From: JAFMJV01 sp963800275
GTDB taxonomy: Bacteria > Chloroflexota > Limnocylindria > Limnocylindrales > CSP1-4
DNA length: 64,000 nucleotides
Assembly: GCA_963800275.1 (NCBI GenBank)
Contig: CAWDAI010000008.1
Coordinates: 1-64,000 of the forward strand
Direction of reading: 5' to 3'
How positions within the stretch are numbered: position 1 is the first letter of the stretch; each line of letters starts with the position of its first letter. A program made the translations under genes and the position numbers. Shown in pieces: positions 16,408 to 24,756 of the stretch. Below the pieces are notes generated by a model that did no database searches, had not been told where the DNA came from, and saw nothing but the letters and a program-made list of their open reading frames with translations.

Positions 16408-18645
16408 CTACAGCAGCAGCACCTCCAGCATCACCGTCGCCCAGGCCACGATGGCGGTGATGACGACACCCGTGGCGAAGCCGGCGGTCATGCTGGCCGG
16501 GATCGACACGCAGCCGAGCACGATGACGTACTCGCTGCCGCCGCCACAGCGGCTGGGAGCGGCCCGGCCCGCCGGGGTGAACTTTCCGTTGCTGATCGTG
16601 CCCAGCGACCGCCCGGTCCTGGGATCGACCACGTAGCGTGGTCCGCTGGTAGCAGCGTTCACGTAGTTTCCGCCGCCGACGTGTCCGGCGCGCACACCCG
16701 GATCCTCGACCGAGCGCGTTCGTCCGCTGGCCGGGTCCACGGCCCAGAAGGCCGTGGGCACGCTGTCGGGCACCAGCAGCGCGAGCTCGCCGTCTGTGAG
16801 TGCCTCCGCCAGTGCCGTGCTGGTGGAGGCTTCCGGCACATCCGGCCCGGGCCGCAGCAGCCGGGGCGGTCCGGACATGGCTGTGCTGACGCTGCCGAAG
16901 GTGGCGGTGGCCGGGTCGACGGCTGCCGAGCGGGCTCGTGCCAGCTCCGTCTCCAGGGCCGTCTGCAGCACGCCGTGCCACAGGCGCGTGCGTGCCGCCA
17001 GCGATGGGTCCTCCGTCTCGCCGCTGACCACGTCGATGTCGTCGAGCGCGAGGTCGGTGGTGATGGCGGTACCTCCGGGTACGCCCGCAAGCGGCTCGAA
17101 CGAGACCAGGTAGGCCCGCGGCCGGCCCACGAATGTGCGGGCTGTCCCGTCGTGGCCGAGATCAGCGCTGAAGAGTCGCTCGGAGGCCAACGGCAGGAGC
17201 GCATCGGACACCGCCAGCGGGAACAGCTGGTCGGACATCTTGAGTCCGTCCGTCATGTCCGGCTCGTTGAGGAATTCGGCGCCCACGCCCAGTGCCACCA
17301 CGCGCGCAGAGGCGAACGTGCGCAGGTCGGCGGCGCCGGTGCTGACGAGGATCTGGTGCATGCCGGCCAGGGCCGGGATGATCTCCCCGGACGGCGGCAG
17401 CGGCGCGAGCGTCTCCGCCGTCACGATGCCCGCGGCGCGCAGGCCCGGGTCTACGCGGTCGAGAAGCACGCGTCGCGCGGTGCGTGGCTCCAGGCCGGGC
17501 ACCAGGGAGGCCAGGTCCACCCGCACAGCGGTGACCTCGGGCTCGCCTCCGCCACCGCCGAAGAAGTCGGCGACGTCGCCGCTGCTGCCGAGCGTGAACT
17601 CGGTGCCCGTGACCAACGCGCCGTCGCTCGATAGCGTGGGCACCCAGGCCCCATCCCCCAAGGCATCGATCAGCTTGGCTCCGATGCCACTGGCCGCCGG
17701 CTGGAAGCTCAGCCAGATCTCCTGCTCAGCGGCATCGGCGGCGATCAGTGACTGCTCCAGCAGCGTCTCCTCGTCCAGGGCCCCGTCGGCCAACCGTTCG
17801 GCGACGATGCGGACGTCCAGGCGTGCGAGCTGCTCGTGGGGGACGGCTCCGACCGCGACACCGTCGGCAGCGAGCACCTCACCGACACCGGTCTCTGGCA
17901 AGGTGGGGTCAAGGTCGACCGGCGTGCCGTCGTCCTCGAGGCGGACCCAGGCATGGTCCCGCACGGACGCTGCCAGGCGATCGGGTTCGCCGGCTGCGCC
18001 AAGCGTTGCCAGCTCCGGCCCCAGGGCCTCGGTCACGAGCGCGTAGTCGCGCCGCGCCCGGTTCTCGAGCTGGGCCAGATCCAGGCCGAGGACCTCTGCC
18101 GGAGCGGGGTCGTCGAGCGGCGCGACCGCCCCGTCCAGGCTACGCGCCAGGACGGCCGCGACGGCAGCGTCGTCGAGCTCGGAGCGAACGAGGGTCGCGC
18201 TGTGGCCCCCTGCCTCCAGCAAGGCCTGCAGCAGCAGAGCCCGGTCCCAGGCATTGCCGGCGCGCGCCACGAGCGTGCCGTTCGCTCCACGCAGCACCCC
18301 AGGGTAGGGATCGAAGGCGACATGATCCCGCACGAAGGCGAACGCCGCCCCCGGATCGGGGCCGAGCGATGCCGCCAGCTCCTCGATATCCCAGTCGGCG
18401 CCACTGAACCGTTCCAGCTGTGCTTGCGCAGCCTCACCTGCTCCGCCGGCATCGATCACTTCCAGCTGCGGCAACAGGGAATCGTCGACTGTACGGAGGC
18501 TGTCCGCGGCACGTTCCGTGTCCGTGGGCAGGCTGAGGTCGCCGGGTGGATGGGCGGCGAGTGCGGGAACCCCACCGGCGGCGGCTCCGATCATGGCCGC
18601 GAGCAGGGCGGTCGATCCTCGTCTCAGGGTCTGGGGGCCAGGCAT
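16408..18645 (-). CDS. Secreted transglutaminase-like protein, catalytic Cys apparently absent
   Basis: This 745-residue protein has a signal peptide (residues 12-31) and a transglutaminase-like core at about 95-255. The usual helix-start motif G-x-C-x-D-x-A reads GNAWDRALLLQALL (residues 130-143), so the nucleophilic cysteine is replaced by Ala or Trp. The later His (H232 in DHAWVRL) and Asp (D247 in LDPT) are kept. The rest is low-similarity beta-rich sequence, followed by a Gly/Cys segment and a C-terminal membrane helix at about 705-745, which would anchor it. ATG 18645 follows GGAGGGAG. It may bind rather than cleave or cross-link peptides. It converges with the VWA/PPC protein. Confidence 0.7.
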   Translation of the reverse strand: MPGPQTLRRGSTALLAAMIGAAAGGVPALAAHPPGDLSLPTDTERAADSLRTVDDSLLPQLEVIDAGGAGEAAQAQLERFSGADWDIEELAASLGPDPGAAFAFVRDHVAFDPYPGVLRGANGTLVARAGNAWDRALLLQALLEAGGHSATLVRSELDDAAVAAVLARSLDGAVAPLDDPAPAEVLGLDLAQLENRARRDYALVTEALGPELATLGAAGEPDRLAASVRDHAWVRLEDDGTPVDLDPTLPETGVGEVLAADGVAVGAVPHEQLARLDVRIVAERLADGALDEETLLEQSLIAADAAEQEIWLSFQPAASGIGAKLIDALGDGAWVPTLSSDGALVTGTEFTLGSSGDVADFFGGGGGEPEVTAVRVDLASLVPGLEPRTARRVLLDRVDPGLRAAGIVTAETLAPLPPSGEIIPALAGMHQILVSTGAADLRTFASARVVALGVGAEFLNEPDMTDGLKMSDQLFPLAVSDALLPLASERLFSADLGHDGTARTFVGRPRAYLVSFEPLAGVPGGTAITTDLALDDIDVVSGETEDPSLAARTRLWHGVLQTALETELARARSAAVDPATATFGSVSTAMSGPPRLLRPGPDVPEASTSTALAEALTDGELALLVPDSVPTAFWAVDPASGRTRSVEDPGVRAGHVGGGNYVNAATSGPRYVVDPRTGRSLGTISNGKFTPAGRAAPSRCGGGSEYVIVLGCVSIPASMTAGFATGVVITAIVAWATVMLEVLLL

Positions 18646-18746
18646 GACGTCTCCCTCCGAGGCGTTCCGGTCACGGCCCCTTCCAGCCCCCCGGCCGCGG
18701 TGCTATGGCCACGGATTCTACGGGTTGGCCTGTCGCGCACGAATCC

Positions 18747-18777
18747 GGAAGGGCCGGGATCTGGTCCCGGCCCTTCC
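18747..18777. terminator. 13-bp GC-rich hairpin between SIMPL and transglutaminase-like genes
   Basis: Positions 18747-18759 pair exactly with 18765-18777 around a 5-base loop. It lies 30 bases past the SIMPL gene stop and would end that minus-strand transcript. No T-run follows. Confidence 0.6.
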
Positions 18778-18806
18778 TGTCTGTCACCGGCGGCAGCGCC
18801 GATGGC

Positions 18807-19577
18807 TCAGGAGATCTCGTACTGGATCAGCACCGACACCGCCAGCTCCACCTCGCCCGGAAGGACCGGGGTCGGCGCCATGGTGTCGGCGGCGGCCATG
18901 GCCATCTCGGCGCGGTCCATGTAGATCGGCTGTGGCTGCTGTCCGCCGGACTCGGTGATGCTGACCACGCCCACGATCTCGACGCCGGCCGCGGCGGCCA
19001 GCTGGTCAGCCTTGGACCGTGCGTCATCGACCGCTGCGGTCCGGGCCGTCGCCTGTGCGTCGGTCGGGTCTTCCACGCGGAAGCTGATGCCGTTGACCTG
19101 GTTGGCCCCGGCCGCGACCGTCGTGTCGACGACCGCGCCGACCGAATCGATGTCGCGAACGGTCACGGTCACCGTGTTGCTGGCTTCCCAGCCCACGACG
19201 GTGGCTGGTTCGGTGTTCCAGTCGTACTGGGGGTTGAGGCTCAGGTTGGTGGTCTGGATGTCCTTCTCGTCGATGCCCATGCCCAGCAGCGCCTGGACCA
19301 CGGAGTCCATCGACTCAGCCGCCTTGCGCGAGGCGTCGCTGGCCTCCTTGGCCCGCTCGATGACACCGATGCTGATGTCGGCGACGTCCGGCGAGGCGTT
19401 GACGCGACCGGTGCCGTTGACGGTGATGGTGCGCACCGTGTCCTCGTTGCTGGAAGCCGACTGCGCGTCGGTGGCCGCCGCCGCGGCCCCCACCAGGGAG
19501 ACGGCCAACAGGCCGGCGGTGAGCCCGGCTGCAGCCCAGCGCAGACCGGTCTGGGAGAGGGTACGGGTCGCGTTCAT
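18807..19577 (-). CDS. SIMPL-domain (DUF541) exported protein
   Basis: This 256-residue protein has a signal peptide (hydrophobic residues 13-34, AAAAAT cleavage region). It also has the SIMPL/DUF541 pattern: ITVNGTGRVNASPDVADISIGV (about 49-70), a long helix with the DIQTTNLSLNPQYDW strand, and SFRVEDPTDAQATARTAAVDDARSKAD near 170. The family forms periplasmic or cell-surface oligomers and is linked to oxidative-stress resistance, with unclear biochemistry. The ribosome site GGAGG is part of a perfect 12-bp palindrome (19581-19592) just before the ATG, which could self-pair. A 13-bp hairpin follows the gene. Confidence 0.85.
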   Translation of the reverse strand: MNATRTLSQTGLRWAAAGLTAGLLAVSLVGAAAAATDAQSASSNEDTVRTITVNGTGRVNASPDVADISIGVIERAKEASDASRKAAESMDSVVQALLGMGIDEKDIQTTNLSLNPQYDWNTEPATVVGWEASNTVTVTVRDIDSVGAVVDTTVAAGANQVNGISFRVEDPTDAQATARTAAVDDARSKADQLAAAAGVEIVGVVSITESGGQQPQPIYMDRAEMAMAAADTMAPTPVLPGEVELAVSVLIQYEIS

Positions 19578-19580
19578 GTT

Positions 19581-19592
19581 GGAGGATCCTCC
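19581..19592. promoter_or_regulatory. 12-bp palindrome containing the SIMPL-gene Shine-Dalgarno
   Basis: GGAGGATCCTCC is a perfect palindrome three bases before the ATG at 19577. Its GGAGG is the likely ribosome site, so self-pairing, between two transcripts or in a tight fold, could limit translation. Confidence 0.4.
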
Positions 19593-19689
19593 GGATGTGG
19601 TTTCGCCGGGTGGCGAGGCTTGCTGGCGGGAGTTTCTGCCCCGCAGCCCTATGACGTCGCCTCTCCGCGTCCGGTTCCGCTTTGCGGGG

Positions 19690-20178
19690 CTACGATCTGG
19701 CCCTCAGGGGGACGATGACCTCGGTCAGCCACCTGGCCGGATCGGGCTCTGCTGAAGGATCGGTCAGGTAGATCTCCCAGGGACCACCGGCAGGCTCGTA
19801 GTCGGCGTTGCCATCCAGCCACGCCCACATGGTCTCGTACGTCTGTCGCAGCGTGTCATAGGGGCCCGCGTGGACGGCGATGGCAGCTGGGCCGGCCGGC
19901 AGCTCGCCCGGCTTGACCTCGCCGTCTGGCGCGATCGGCTGCTCCACCATCACACCGGCCTCGAAGTCGATGACCTCGCCGAAGGAGTGATACCGGGCGA
20001 ATGGGCCGCTCGCTCCGGTGACGTCCTGTCGCGCAAGCGCCTCGTGTACCGCCTGCTGGACACGGCCCATGGCCAGGGACAGCTCGGCTTCGTCCACCTC
20101 GATGCGCTTGGTGGCGGTGTGGTGGCTGCGCAGCACGCGCAGCTCGATCTTCGAAGAGTGTCCCCTGCGGTCGGGCAT
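19690..20178 (-). CDS. GyrI-like small-molecule-binding domain protein
   Basis: This 162-residue protein is a stand-alone GyrI-like (AraC effector-binding/SOUL-type) domain. An N-terminal hydrophilic stretch leads into a long helix ending near QQAVHEAL, then GPFARYHSFGEVIDFEAGVMVEQP, the AIAVHAGPYDTLRQTYETMWAWLDGN block and the C-terminal EIYLTDP…RWLTEVIVPL. These are classic for the family, which binds hydrophobic or aromatic ligands. No DNA-binding domain is attached. I start at ATG 20178 because GCAGAGGT lies eight bases upstream and homology begins soon after. The upstream 200 bases also look coding on the same strand in another frame (see findings). Confidence 0.8.
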   Translation of the reverse strand: MPDRRGHSSKIELRVLRSHHTATKRIEVDEAELSLAMGRVQQAVHEALARQDVTGASGPFARYHSFGEVIDFEAGVMVEQPIAPDGEVKPGELPAGPAAIAVHAGPYDTLRQTYETMWAWLDGNADYEPAGGPWEIYLTDPSAEPDPARWLTEVIVPLRARS

Positions 20179-20179
20179 G

Positions 20180-20397
20180 GCGGTACCTCTGCGGTCGGTC
20201 GGGCTACTGTGGCGCCGTCCGCCCGTACCTGCAACTCGACGATGGTCCCAATGTCGGTCTTGGCTATCCCTCGCAGCCGGCTGGCCCACGCCTGGCCGCG
20301 CAGGACCCGGGCGATCTCTGCCAGGATCGCAGGGCCGATCGGGCCGCCTCGCGCCGCCGGCGCCAGATCCCGAGGCGGAGCGGCTACTCTGGTCTGC
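20180..20397 (-). pseudogene. Coding-like minus-strand stretch without a start, possible gene remnant
   Basis: In the frame one base off that of the GyrI-like gene, the minus strand reads a plausible protein segment containing ILAEIARVLRGQAWASRL and DIGTIVELQVRADG, with strong third-position GC. It then runs into the GyrI-like gene and loses sense. I do not recognise the family. It may be the 3' end of a decayed gene, or a gene joined by a frameshift. It overlaps the putative leaderless promoter of the gene at 20398, which argues against full function. Confidence 0.25.
20385..20390 (+). promoter_or_regulatory. -10-like TACTCT before GTG 20398
   Basis: TACTCT ends seven bases before the GTG start, and no Shine-Dalgarno is present. 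This box decides the start choice over the ATG 18 codons later. Confidence 0.45.
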
Positions 20398-21078
20398 GTG
20401 CACCAGCTGTCCAGACGAGGGACTCGGCCCTCGAGCTTCGCTCTGTCGATGGGCCTGCTGATCGTTGCCGCGACCGTCTTGCTGGCCGGAGTTCCGGCGC
20501 TGGCCCAGGGGCGGGCCGCCCCTTCGGCTCGGACGGCCCCCTCGGCCTCGGCCGATCCGACCCAGCTGCCCCTGGACTCCGGCTCGGGCCGCCCTGATCT
20601 GTACCTTGAGATGCCCTACGACATCGACAGCTACGAACCGCAGATCGAGATCACCCGAGGCGGGGACCACTTCGCGGACCTGGCCCCCGATGATCCCCGC
20701 CGACGAGAGCTGGAACGCCTGTTGGAGACGGTCGGCGCCGATGTCGAAGACCTCGTCACGGGCTACGCGCTGGTCTCGAACGAGGCCCTCTTCGCTTTCG
20801 TCGTGGCCATCCGGGTGGAGGGCGCCACCCCGGGCACCCTGCTCCCCGCCTACCTGCCCATCCTGCTCGGTGGTCTGCAGGATCCCGTGACCACGCCCAC
20901 GCGGCTCGGCGACAAGGAGGTCCTCGTCGTGTCGACCATGGGCGCAGACGGCGAACCGGCCGAGCTCTACGTCTACGACGAAGGGGACACCGTCTGGATC
21001 GTGCAGGGGCCGCGCACCATCGCCGAATCCACGCTGGCCGACCTGCCCGCGCCCCTGGCCGTCGATCCGGCGAGCTGA
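20398..21078 (+). CDS. Small secreted protein with a domain shared by two other loci here
   Basis: This 226-residue protein has a signal peptide (hydrophobic MGLLIVAATVLLAGVPALA, cleavage after ALAQ), a short Pro/Ser/Ala linker and a domain of about 150 residues. Its features are LERLLETVGADVEDLVTGYA, then FAFVVAIRVEGATPG, a helix, GDKEVLVVST and the closing YVYDEGDTVWIV with a final helix and LP. The cyclophilin-fusion protein at 61344 ends in the same order of elements, and 8327-8446 keeps only the last part. I do not know a named family. GTG 20398 is preferred because a TACTCT box lies directly before it. A two-sided hairpin follows at 21115. Confidence 0.65.
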   Translation: MHQLSRRGTRPSSFALSMGLLIVAATVLLAGVPALAQGRAAPSARTAPSASADPTQLPLDSGSGRPDLYLEMPYDIDSYEPQIEITRGGDHFADLAPDDPRRRELERLLETVGADVEDLVTGYALVSNEALFAFVVAIRVEGATPGTLLPAYLPILLGGLQDPVTTPTRLGDKEVLVVSTMGADGEPAELYVYDEGDTVWIVQGPRTIAESTLADLPAPLAVDPAS

Positions 21079-21114
21079 GCGCGCCGCGAGCCCCCAGGGC
21101 CACGAAAAGGAGAG

Positions 21115-21148
21115 GGGGTCCGACGTCAGGGGGATGACGTCAGACCCC
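21115..21148. terminator. Bidirectional hairpin between convergent genes
   Basis: Positions 21115-21128 pair with 21135-21148 (13 of 14 pairs) around a 6-base loop. It lies between the convergent ends at 21078 (+) and 21190 (-), so it can serve both. Confidence 0.6.
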
Positions 21149-21189
21149 GTCCTGGTCGCAGATCGGCCGCCCGAGGCCGATGCATCTGG

Positions 21190-21696
21190 TTACGCGATCG
21201 TGGTCCGTCGCGTGAGCTTCCCGAACCGGGCCGGAACCCACCACTTCAGGAAGTAGAGCCGGCAGCCCAGGCAATAGCCGGTCGCTGCGAGCACGGCCTG
21301 CAGCGCCCCCACTGCGGCGGCGACCAGCCAGCCGGCCGTGCTGAAGCCGAGCACGAAGGACAGCGTCGCGATGGAGAAGCCGATGAAGCCGAGCGCCTGC
21401 GCGAACCGCGGCGGCAGTTCGTGCTCGAGCTCCGCCGGCGGACCGATGCGGAAGGCCTTGCGCACGATCGTCCAGGCACGGCCGAGGATCGAGTAGCGCA
21501 CGCCCAGGAAGGCACTGAGCCCCAGCGCAGCCGCGAGGAAGGGCACCACGACCGGCGTGCCGAGCGCGAAGCCGGTGACGAGGATCACCACCGACAGACC
21601 CGCACCGAACCGCTGGCCGCGCGGGTCGATCATGCGGCTGGCCTGGGGTTTCGTGGTGCTCCGTGGCGCTCCGCCGTTCGCGACTGTCGCGGTCAT
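21190..21696 (-). CDS. DUF4395-family membrane protein
   Basis: This 168-residue membrane protein has the DUF4395 signature MIDPRGQRFGAGLSVVIL (from about residue 22), followed by four hydrophobic segments. Near the end, GYCLGCRLYFL holds a C-x-x-C pair facing the membrane, as in the family, where DUF4395 proteins often accompany thioredoxin-like or sulfur-carrier enzymes. ATG 21696 follows GGGAGA. It is divergent from the LysR gene (124-base gap with inverted repeats), so it is a natural target of that regulator. Function is unknown; a thiol-redox role is inference from the C-x-x-C motif. Confidence 0.8.
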   Translation of the reverse strand: MTATVANGGAPRSTTKPQASRMIDPRGQRFGAGLSVVILVTGFALGTPVVVPFLAAALGLSAFLGVRYSILGRAWTIVRKAFRIGPPAELEHELPPRFAQALGFIGFSIATLSFVLGFSTAGWLVAAAVGALQAVLAATGYCLGCRLYFLKWWVPARFGKLTRRTTIA

Positions 21697-21786
21697 CGGT
21701 GTCTCCCGAGCTGGTGGGAGTAACTCTCCCGTCTCCCGACGGTACTGCCGATTACTGGCTTGTCCAATCGAATTATGCGAGGCTAC

Positions 21787-21805
21787 TGAACGATTGCACC
21801 GTTCA
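21787..21805. promoter_or_regulatory. Inverted repeat in the LysR/DUF4395 intergenic region
   Basis: TGAACG-N7-CGTTCA is a 6-7-6 dyad starting with T and ending with A, as LysR sites often do. It lies 16 bases before the LysR ATG and could be its autoregulatory site. A second short dyad (GGGAG-N5-CTCCC) is at 21716-21730. Confidence 0.45.
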
Positions 21806-21820
21806 TGACATGGAGAGCTG

Positions 21821-22765
21821 ATGGACATCCCACGCTTGGAGGCCTTCCTCGAGGTCGCGCGATTGGGTTCGATGCGCGCGGCGGCTCGGTCGCTGCATCT
21901 GGGACAGCCGGCACTCTCGGCGCGCATCGTGGCCCTGGAGGATGAACTCGGGGCGCGGGTCTTCGAGCGCACCAAGCGTGGCGTCCGGCTGACGCTCGCG
22001 GGCCAGGCACTCGTGCCTCACGCCGAGCGCGCCATCGAGGCGGTGGACGCGGGCCGTGCTGCCGTGCGGCAGGTGGAGCAGGGTGACGATGGCGAGCTGG
22101 CCATCGCGGCTGCGGGCGCCATCAACGCTTCGCTGGTGCCCGAGCTGGTGGCCCGCTTCCGGCGCTACCACCCGGGTGTCCACCTCCACGTCCACACCGG
22201 CTCGACGGAGCGCATCGTGGAGCTGGTGGCCTTCGGCACGGCGCAGCTGGGACTGCTCTGCCGCAGCATCCCCACACGTGACCCACGCGTGCGGGTGACA
22301 CCCATCTACGAAGAGGTCTCCACCCTCGTCGCCCGGCCGGAGCACCCATTCGTGCGCGAGGGCGCGATCCCGCTGGCACGCCTCGGCGATGCCACCCTCA
22401 TCTACTTCGACCGCGGCTCAGCCGACTACGAGGCGGCGCAGTCGCTGCTGAGGGAAGGCAGTGTCACCCCCTACGGGATCATCGAGGTGGACTCCGTGGA
22501 CACTGCGCGGCGCCTCGTGGAGCGTGGCCTCGGCGTGGCCTTCCTGCCATCGACCGCAGCCGAGCCGGGGATCGAGGCCGGCCGTCTGGCCCAGGTCGCC
22601 CTCGCTGATGTCCGGCTGCCGCGGCGACAGGTCGTCGTGCTCGAGCGGGCAGCGGCCTCCACGTGGCCGCCCGTGGAGACCCTCCGTCGGCTGCTGGGCG
22701 AGGCGGGTGCCTTCTTGCCCGGCACCTTCCCCATCAGCTCGCCTCGCTCGGATCCACCGGCGTGA
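21821..22765 (+). CDS. LysR-family transcriptional regulator
   Basis: This 314-residue protein has the N-terminal winged helix-turn-helix of LysR proteins (residues 1-60: FLEVARLGSMRAAARSLHLGQPALSARI, then LEDELGARVFERT). A linker helix and a two-lobed inducer-binding domain follow (ELAIAAAGAINASLVPEL to about 290). ATG 21821 follows GGAGAG. Its stop overlaps the GTG of the helicase gene by GTGA, so the two are translated together. The divergent DUF4395 gene is the likely regulated neighbour. The effector is unknown. Confidence 0.9.
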   Translation: MDIPRLEAFLEVARLGSMRAAARSLHLGQPALSARIVALEDELGARVFERTKRGVRLTLAGQALVPHAERAIEAVDAGRAAVRQVEQGDDGELAIAAAGAINASLVPELVARFRRYHPGVHLHVHTGSTERIVELVAFGTAQLGLLCRSIPTRDPRVRVTPIYEEVSTLVARPEHPFVREGAIPLARLGDATLIYFDRGSADYEAAQSLLREGSVTPYGIIEVDSVDTARRLVERGLGVAFLPSTAAEPGIEAGRLAQVALADVRLPRRQVVVLERAAASTWPPVETLRRLLGEAGAFLPGTFPISSPRSDPPA

Positions 22766-24756
22766 ACCCGGAGCGTATCCTCGAGGGCCTCAACGCCGAG
22801 CAGCGCCAGGCGGTGACGACCGCCTCCGGTCCGGTCGCCATCATCGCCGGCGCGGGCAGTGGCAAGACGCGCGTGGTCAGCCAGCGCACGGCCTACGCGG
22901 TGGCCACGGACGTGGTGCCGGAGGACCGGGTCCTGCTGGTCACCTTCACGGAGAAGGCCGCGGCCGAGATGCGTCAGCGGGTGCGTACGCTCGGACTCGA
23001 GCGCGTCGCGGCGCGCACGTTCCACTCGGCGGCGCTGGCACAGCTGCGCTACTTCTGGCCCCCGCGTCACGATGGGGGCGCACTGCCGGAGGTGCTGGCC
23101 GACAAGTGGCGGCTGGTGGCACCGCTGGCGCGTGGCCTGCCCGGCGGCTACCGCTTCACGCCCACGCGCGACATCATCGATGAGATCGAGTGGGCCAAGA
23201 GTCGTCGCTTGACGCCGACGACCTACCTGTCGCATGCGGCCGGCCGCACGCCACCGCCGACACCCGACCTCTTCGTGGGCCTGTTCCGCGGTTATGAGCA
23301 GGCGAAGGATCGGCGCGGCTTCGTGGACTTCGACGACATCCTGCGCTTGACCGTCGAGCTGCTTGAGTCCGACCGGGAGGCGGCTGCTGTGGTGCGTTCG
23401 CGCTACAGCTGGTTCACCGTGGACGAGTACCAGGACACCACCCCCCTGCAGGCCCGCCTGCTGGAGTTGTGGCTGGGGGAGCGACGCGACATCTGCGTGG
23501 TCGGTGACGAGGACCAGACGATCTATACCTTCGCCGGCGCGGCCCCTGAGCATCTCACCGGCTTCGCGCGGCGCTACCCCGGCGCGGTCGTGCTGCCCCT
23601 GCTGACCAACTACCGGTCGTCACCCCAGGTGCTCGCTTTGGCCAACAAGCTGCTGGCGTCGAGCGGTTCCGACAAGGAGCTGCATGCGACCCGGGACGAT
23701 GGACCGGAGCCGGTCATCCGGACCTTCGGCTCGGCCGCGGAGGAAGCGGCCTACGTCGTGGCCACGGTCAAGGCCCTCATGAGGCAAGGCGTCGGCGCGA
23801 ACCAGATCGCGGTGCTGCTGCGCCTGAATGCCCAGACCGCCGGCTTCGAGGAGGCCTTCGCGCGCGAAGGCATCGCCTACCAGCTGCGCGGCAAGCGCTT
23901 CTTCGAGCGTCGCGAGGTGCAGGCTGCCATCCGCGCGCTGGAGCGCATCCCCGGTGACCTGACCGGCCGCGACCTGGTCGCGGCTGCCCGCTCAGCCTGG
24001 GATCGACAGCTGGGGTTCGACCCTGAGGCCGAGCCCGAGGGTCGGGAGGCGCGCGAGCGCCAGGCGACCCTCGTCACCCTGCTGGCCATCGTCTCCCAGC
24101 TGACCGCGGCCGATGCCGGCACCGGACGAGACGGCGTGGTCGGTGCGCTCCAGGAGCGAGCTGCGCGTGAGGCTGCAGCGGATGTCGGCGGAGTCGAGCT
24201 GCTCACGCTACACCGGGCCAAGGGGCTGGAATGGGACGCGGTCTTCATCCCCCTGCTCGAGGAGGGCACGCTACCGGTCGCCCAGGCCGTCGATGACGAG
24301 GACGCGTTGGCCGAGGAGCGACGGCTGCTCTACGTGGGCATCACCCGCGCGCGGCGCCACCTGACCCTGTCGTGGGCCCGTGAACGAGTCTCGACCACGG
24401 GCAAGTCCGGCTCGCGACGGCCCTCGCGTTTCCTGGCCCAGCTGGGCGCGGAGCCGGCGATCCCGGTGCGGCGGATGGCACGGACGGAAGGGCGCGAACG
24501 CCAGCCCGCCGGAGCGGCGCGTGCCCGGCTCGGCGCCGACGACGCAGTGCTCTTCGACGCGTTGCGTGCGTGGCGCCTGCAGCGGGCCCGGGAGGAGAAG
24601 GTCTCGCCATTCATCGTGGCCTATGACACGGTCCTCGCCGAGATCGCCGAGCGTCGACCACGCGACGAGGCGGCGCTGCTGGCCGTCGCCGGCATGGGCC
24701 CGGCCAAGGTGGCCAAGTACGGCGCGGAGATCCTGGCTCTCGTGGCCGACGGCTAG
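22762..24756 (+). CDS. UvrD/PcrA-type superfamily 1 DNA helicase with HRDC domain
   Basis: This 664-residue ATP-dependent 3'-5' DNA helicase shows all SF1A motifs: AGAGSGKT (Lys35), VDEYQDTTPLQ, VVGDEDQTIYTFAGA, TNYRSS, TLHRAKGLEWDAVFIPLL and LLYVGITRARRHL. A C-terminal HRDC-like domain (about 590-664, FIVAYDTVLAEIAERRP…GMGPAKVAKYG) resembles that of actinobacterial UvrD2. It is shorter than PcrA (about 720-750), and the insert between the motifs is reduced. The start is GTG 22762, overlapping the LysR stop. It is probably a repair helicase. Coupling to a LysR gene is unusual. Its 3' end overlaps the convergent kinase gene by four bases. Confidence 0.9.
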   Translation: MNPERILEGLNAEQRQAVTTASGPVAIIAGAGSGKTRVVSQRTAYAVATDVVPEDRVLLVTFTEKAAAEMRQRVRTLGLERVAARTFHSAALAQLRYFWPPRHDGGALPEVLADKWRLVAPLARGLPGGYRFTPTRDIIDEIEWAKSRRLTPTTYLSHAAGRTPPPTPDLFVGLFRGYEQAKDRRGFVDFDDILRLTVELLESDREAAAVVRSRYSWFTVDEYQDTTPLQARLLELWLGERRDICVVGDEDQTIYTFAGAAPEHLTGFARRYPGAVVLPLLTNYRSSPQVLALANKLLASSGSDKELHATRDDGPEPVIRTFGSAAEEAAYVVATVKALMRQGVGANQIAVLLRLNAQTAGFEEAFAREGIAYQLRGKRFFERREVQAAIRALERIPGDLTGRDLVAAARSAWDRQLGFDPEAEPEGREARERQATLVTLLAIVSQLTAADAGTGRDGVVGALQERAAREAAADVGGVELLTLHRAKGLEWDAVFIPLLEEGTLPVAQAVDDEDALAEERRLLYVGITRARRHLTLSWARERVSTTGKSGSRRPSRFLAQLGAEPAIPVRRMARTEGRERQPAGAARARLGADDAVLFDALRAWRLQRAREEKVSPFIVAYDTVLAEIAERRPRDEAALLAVAGMGPAKVAKYGAEILALVADG

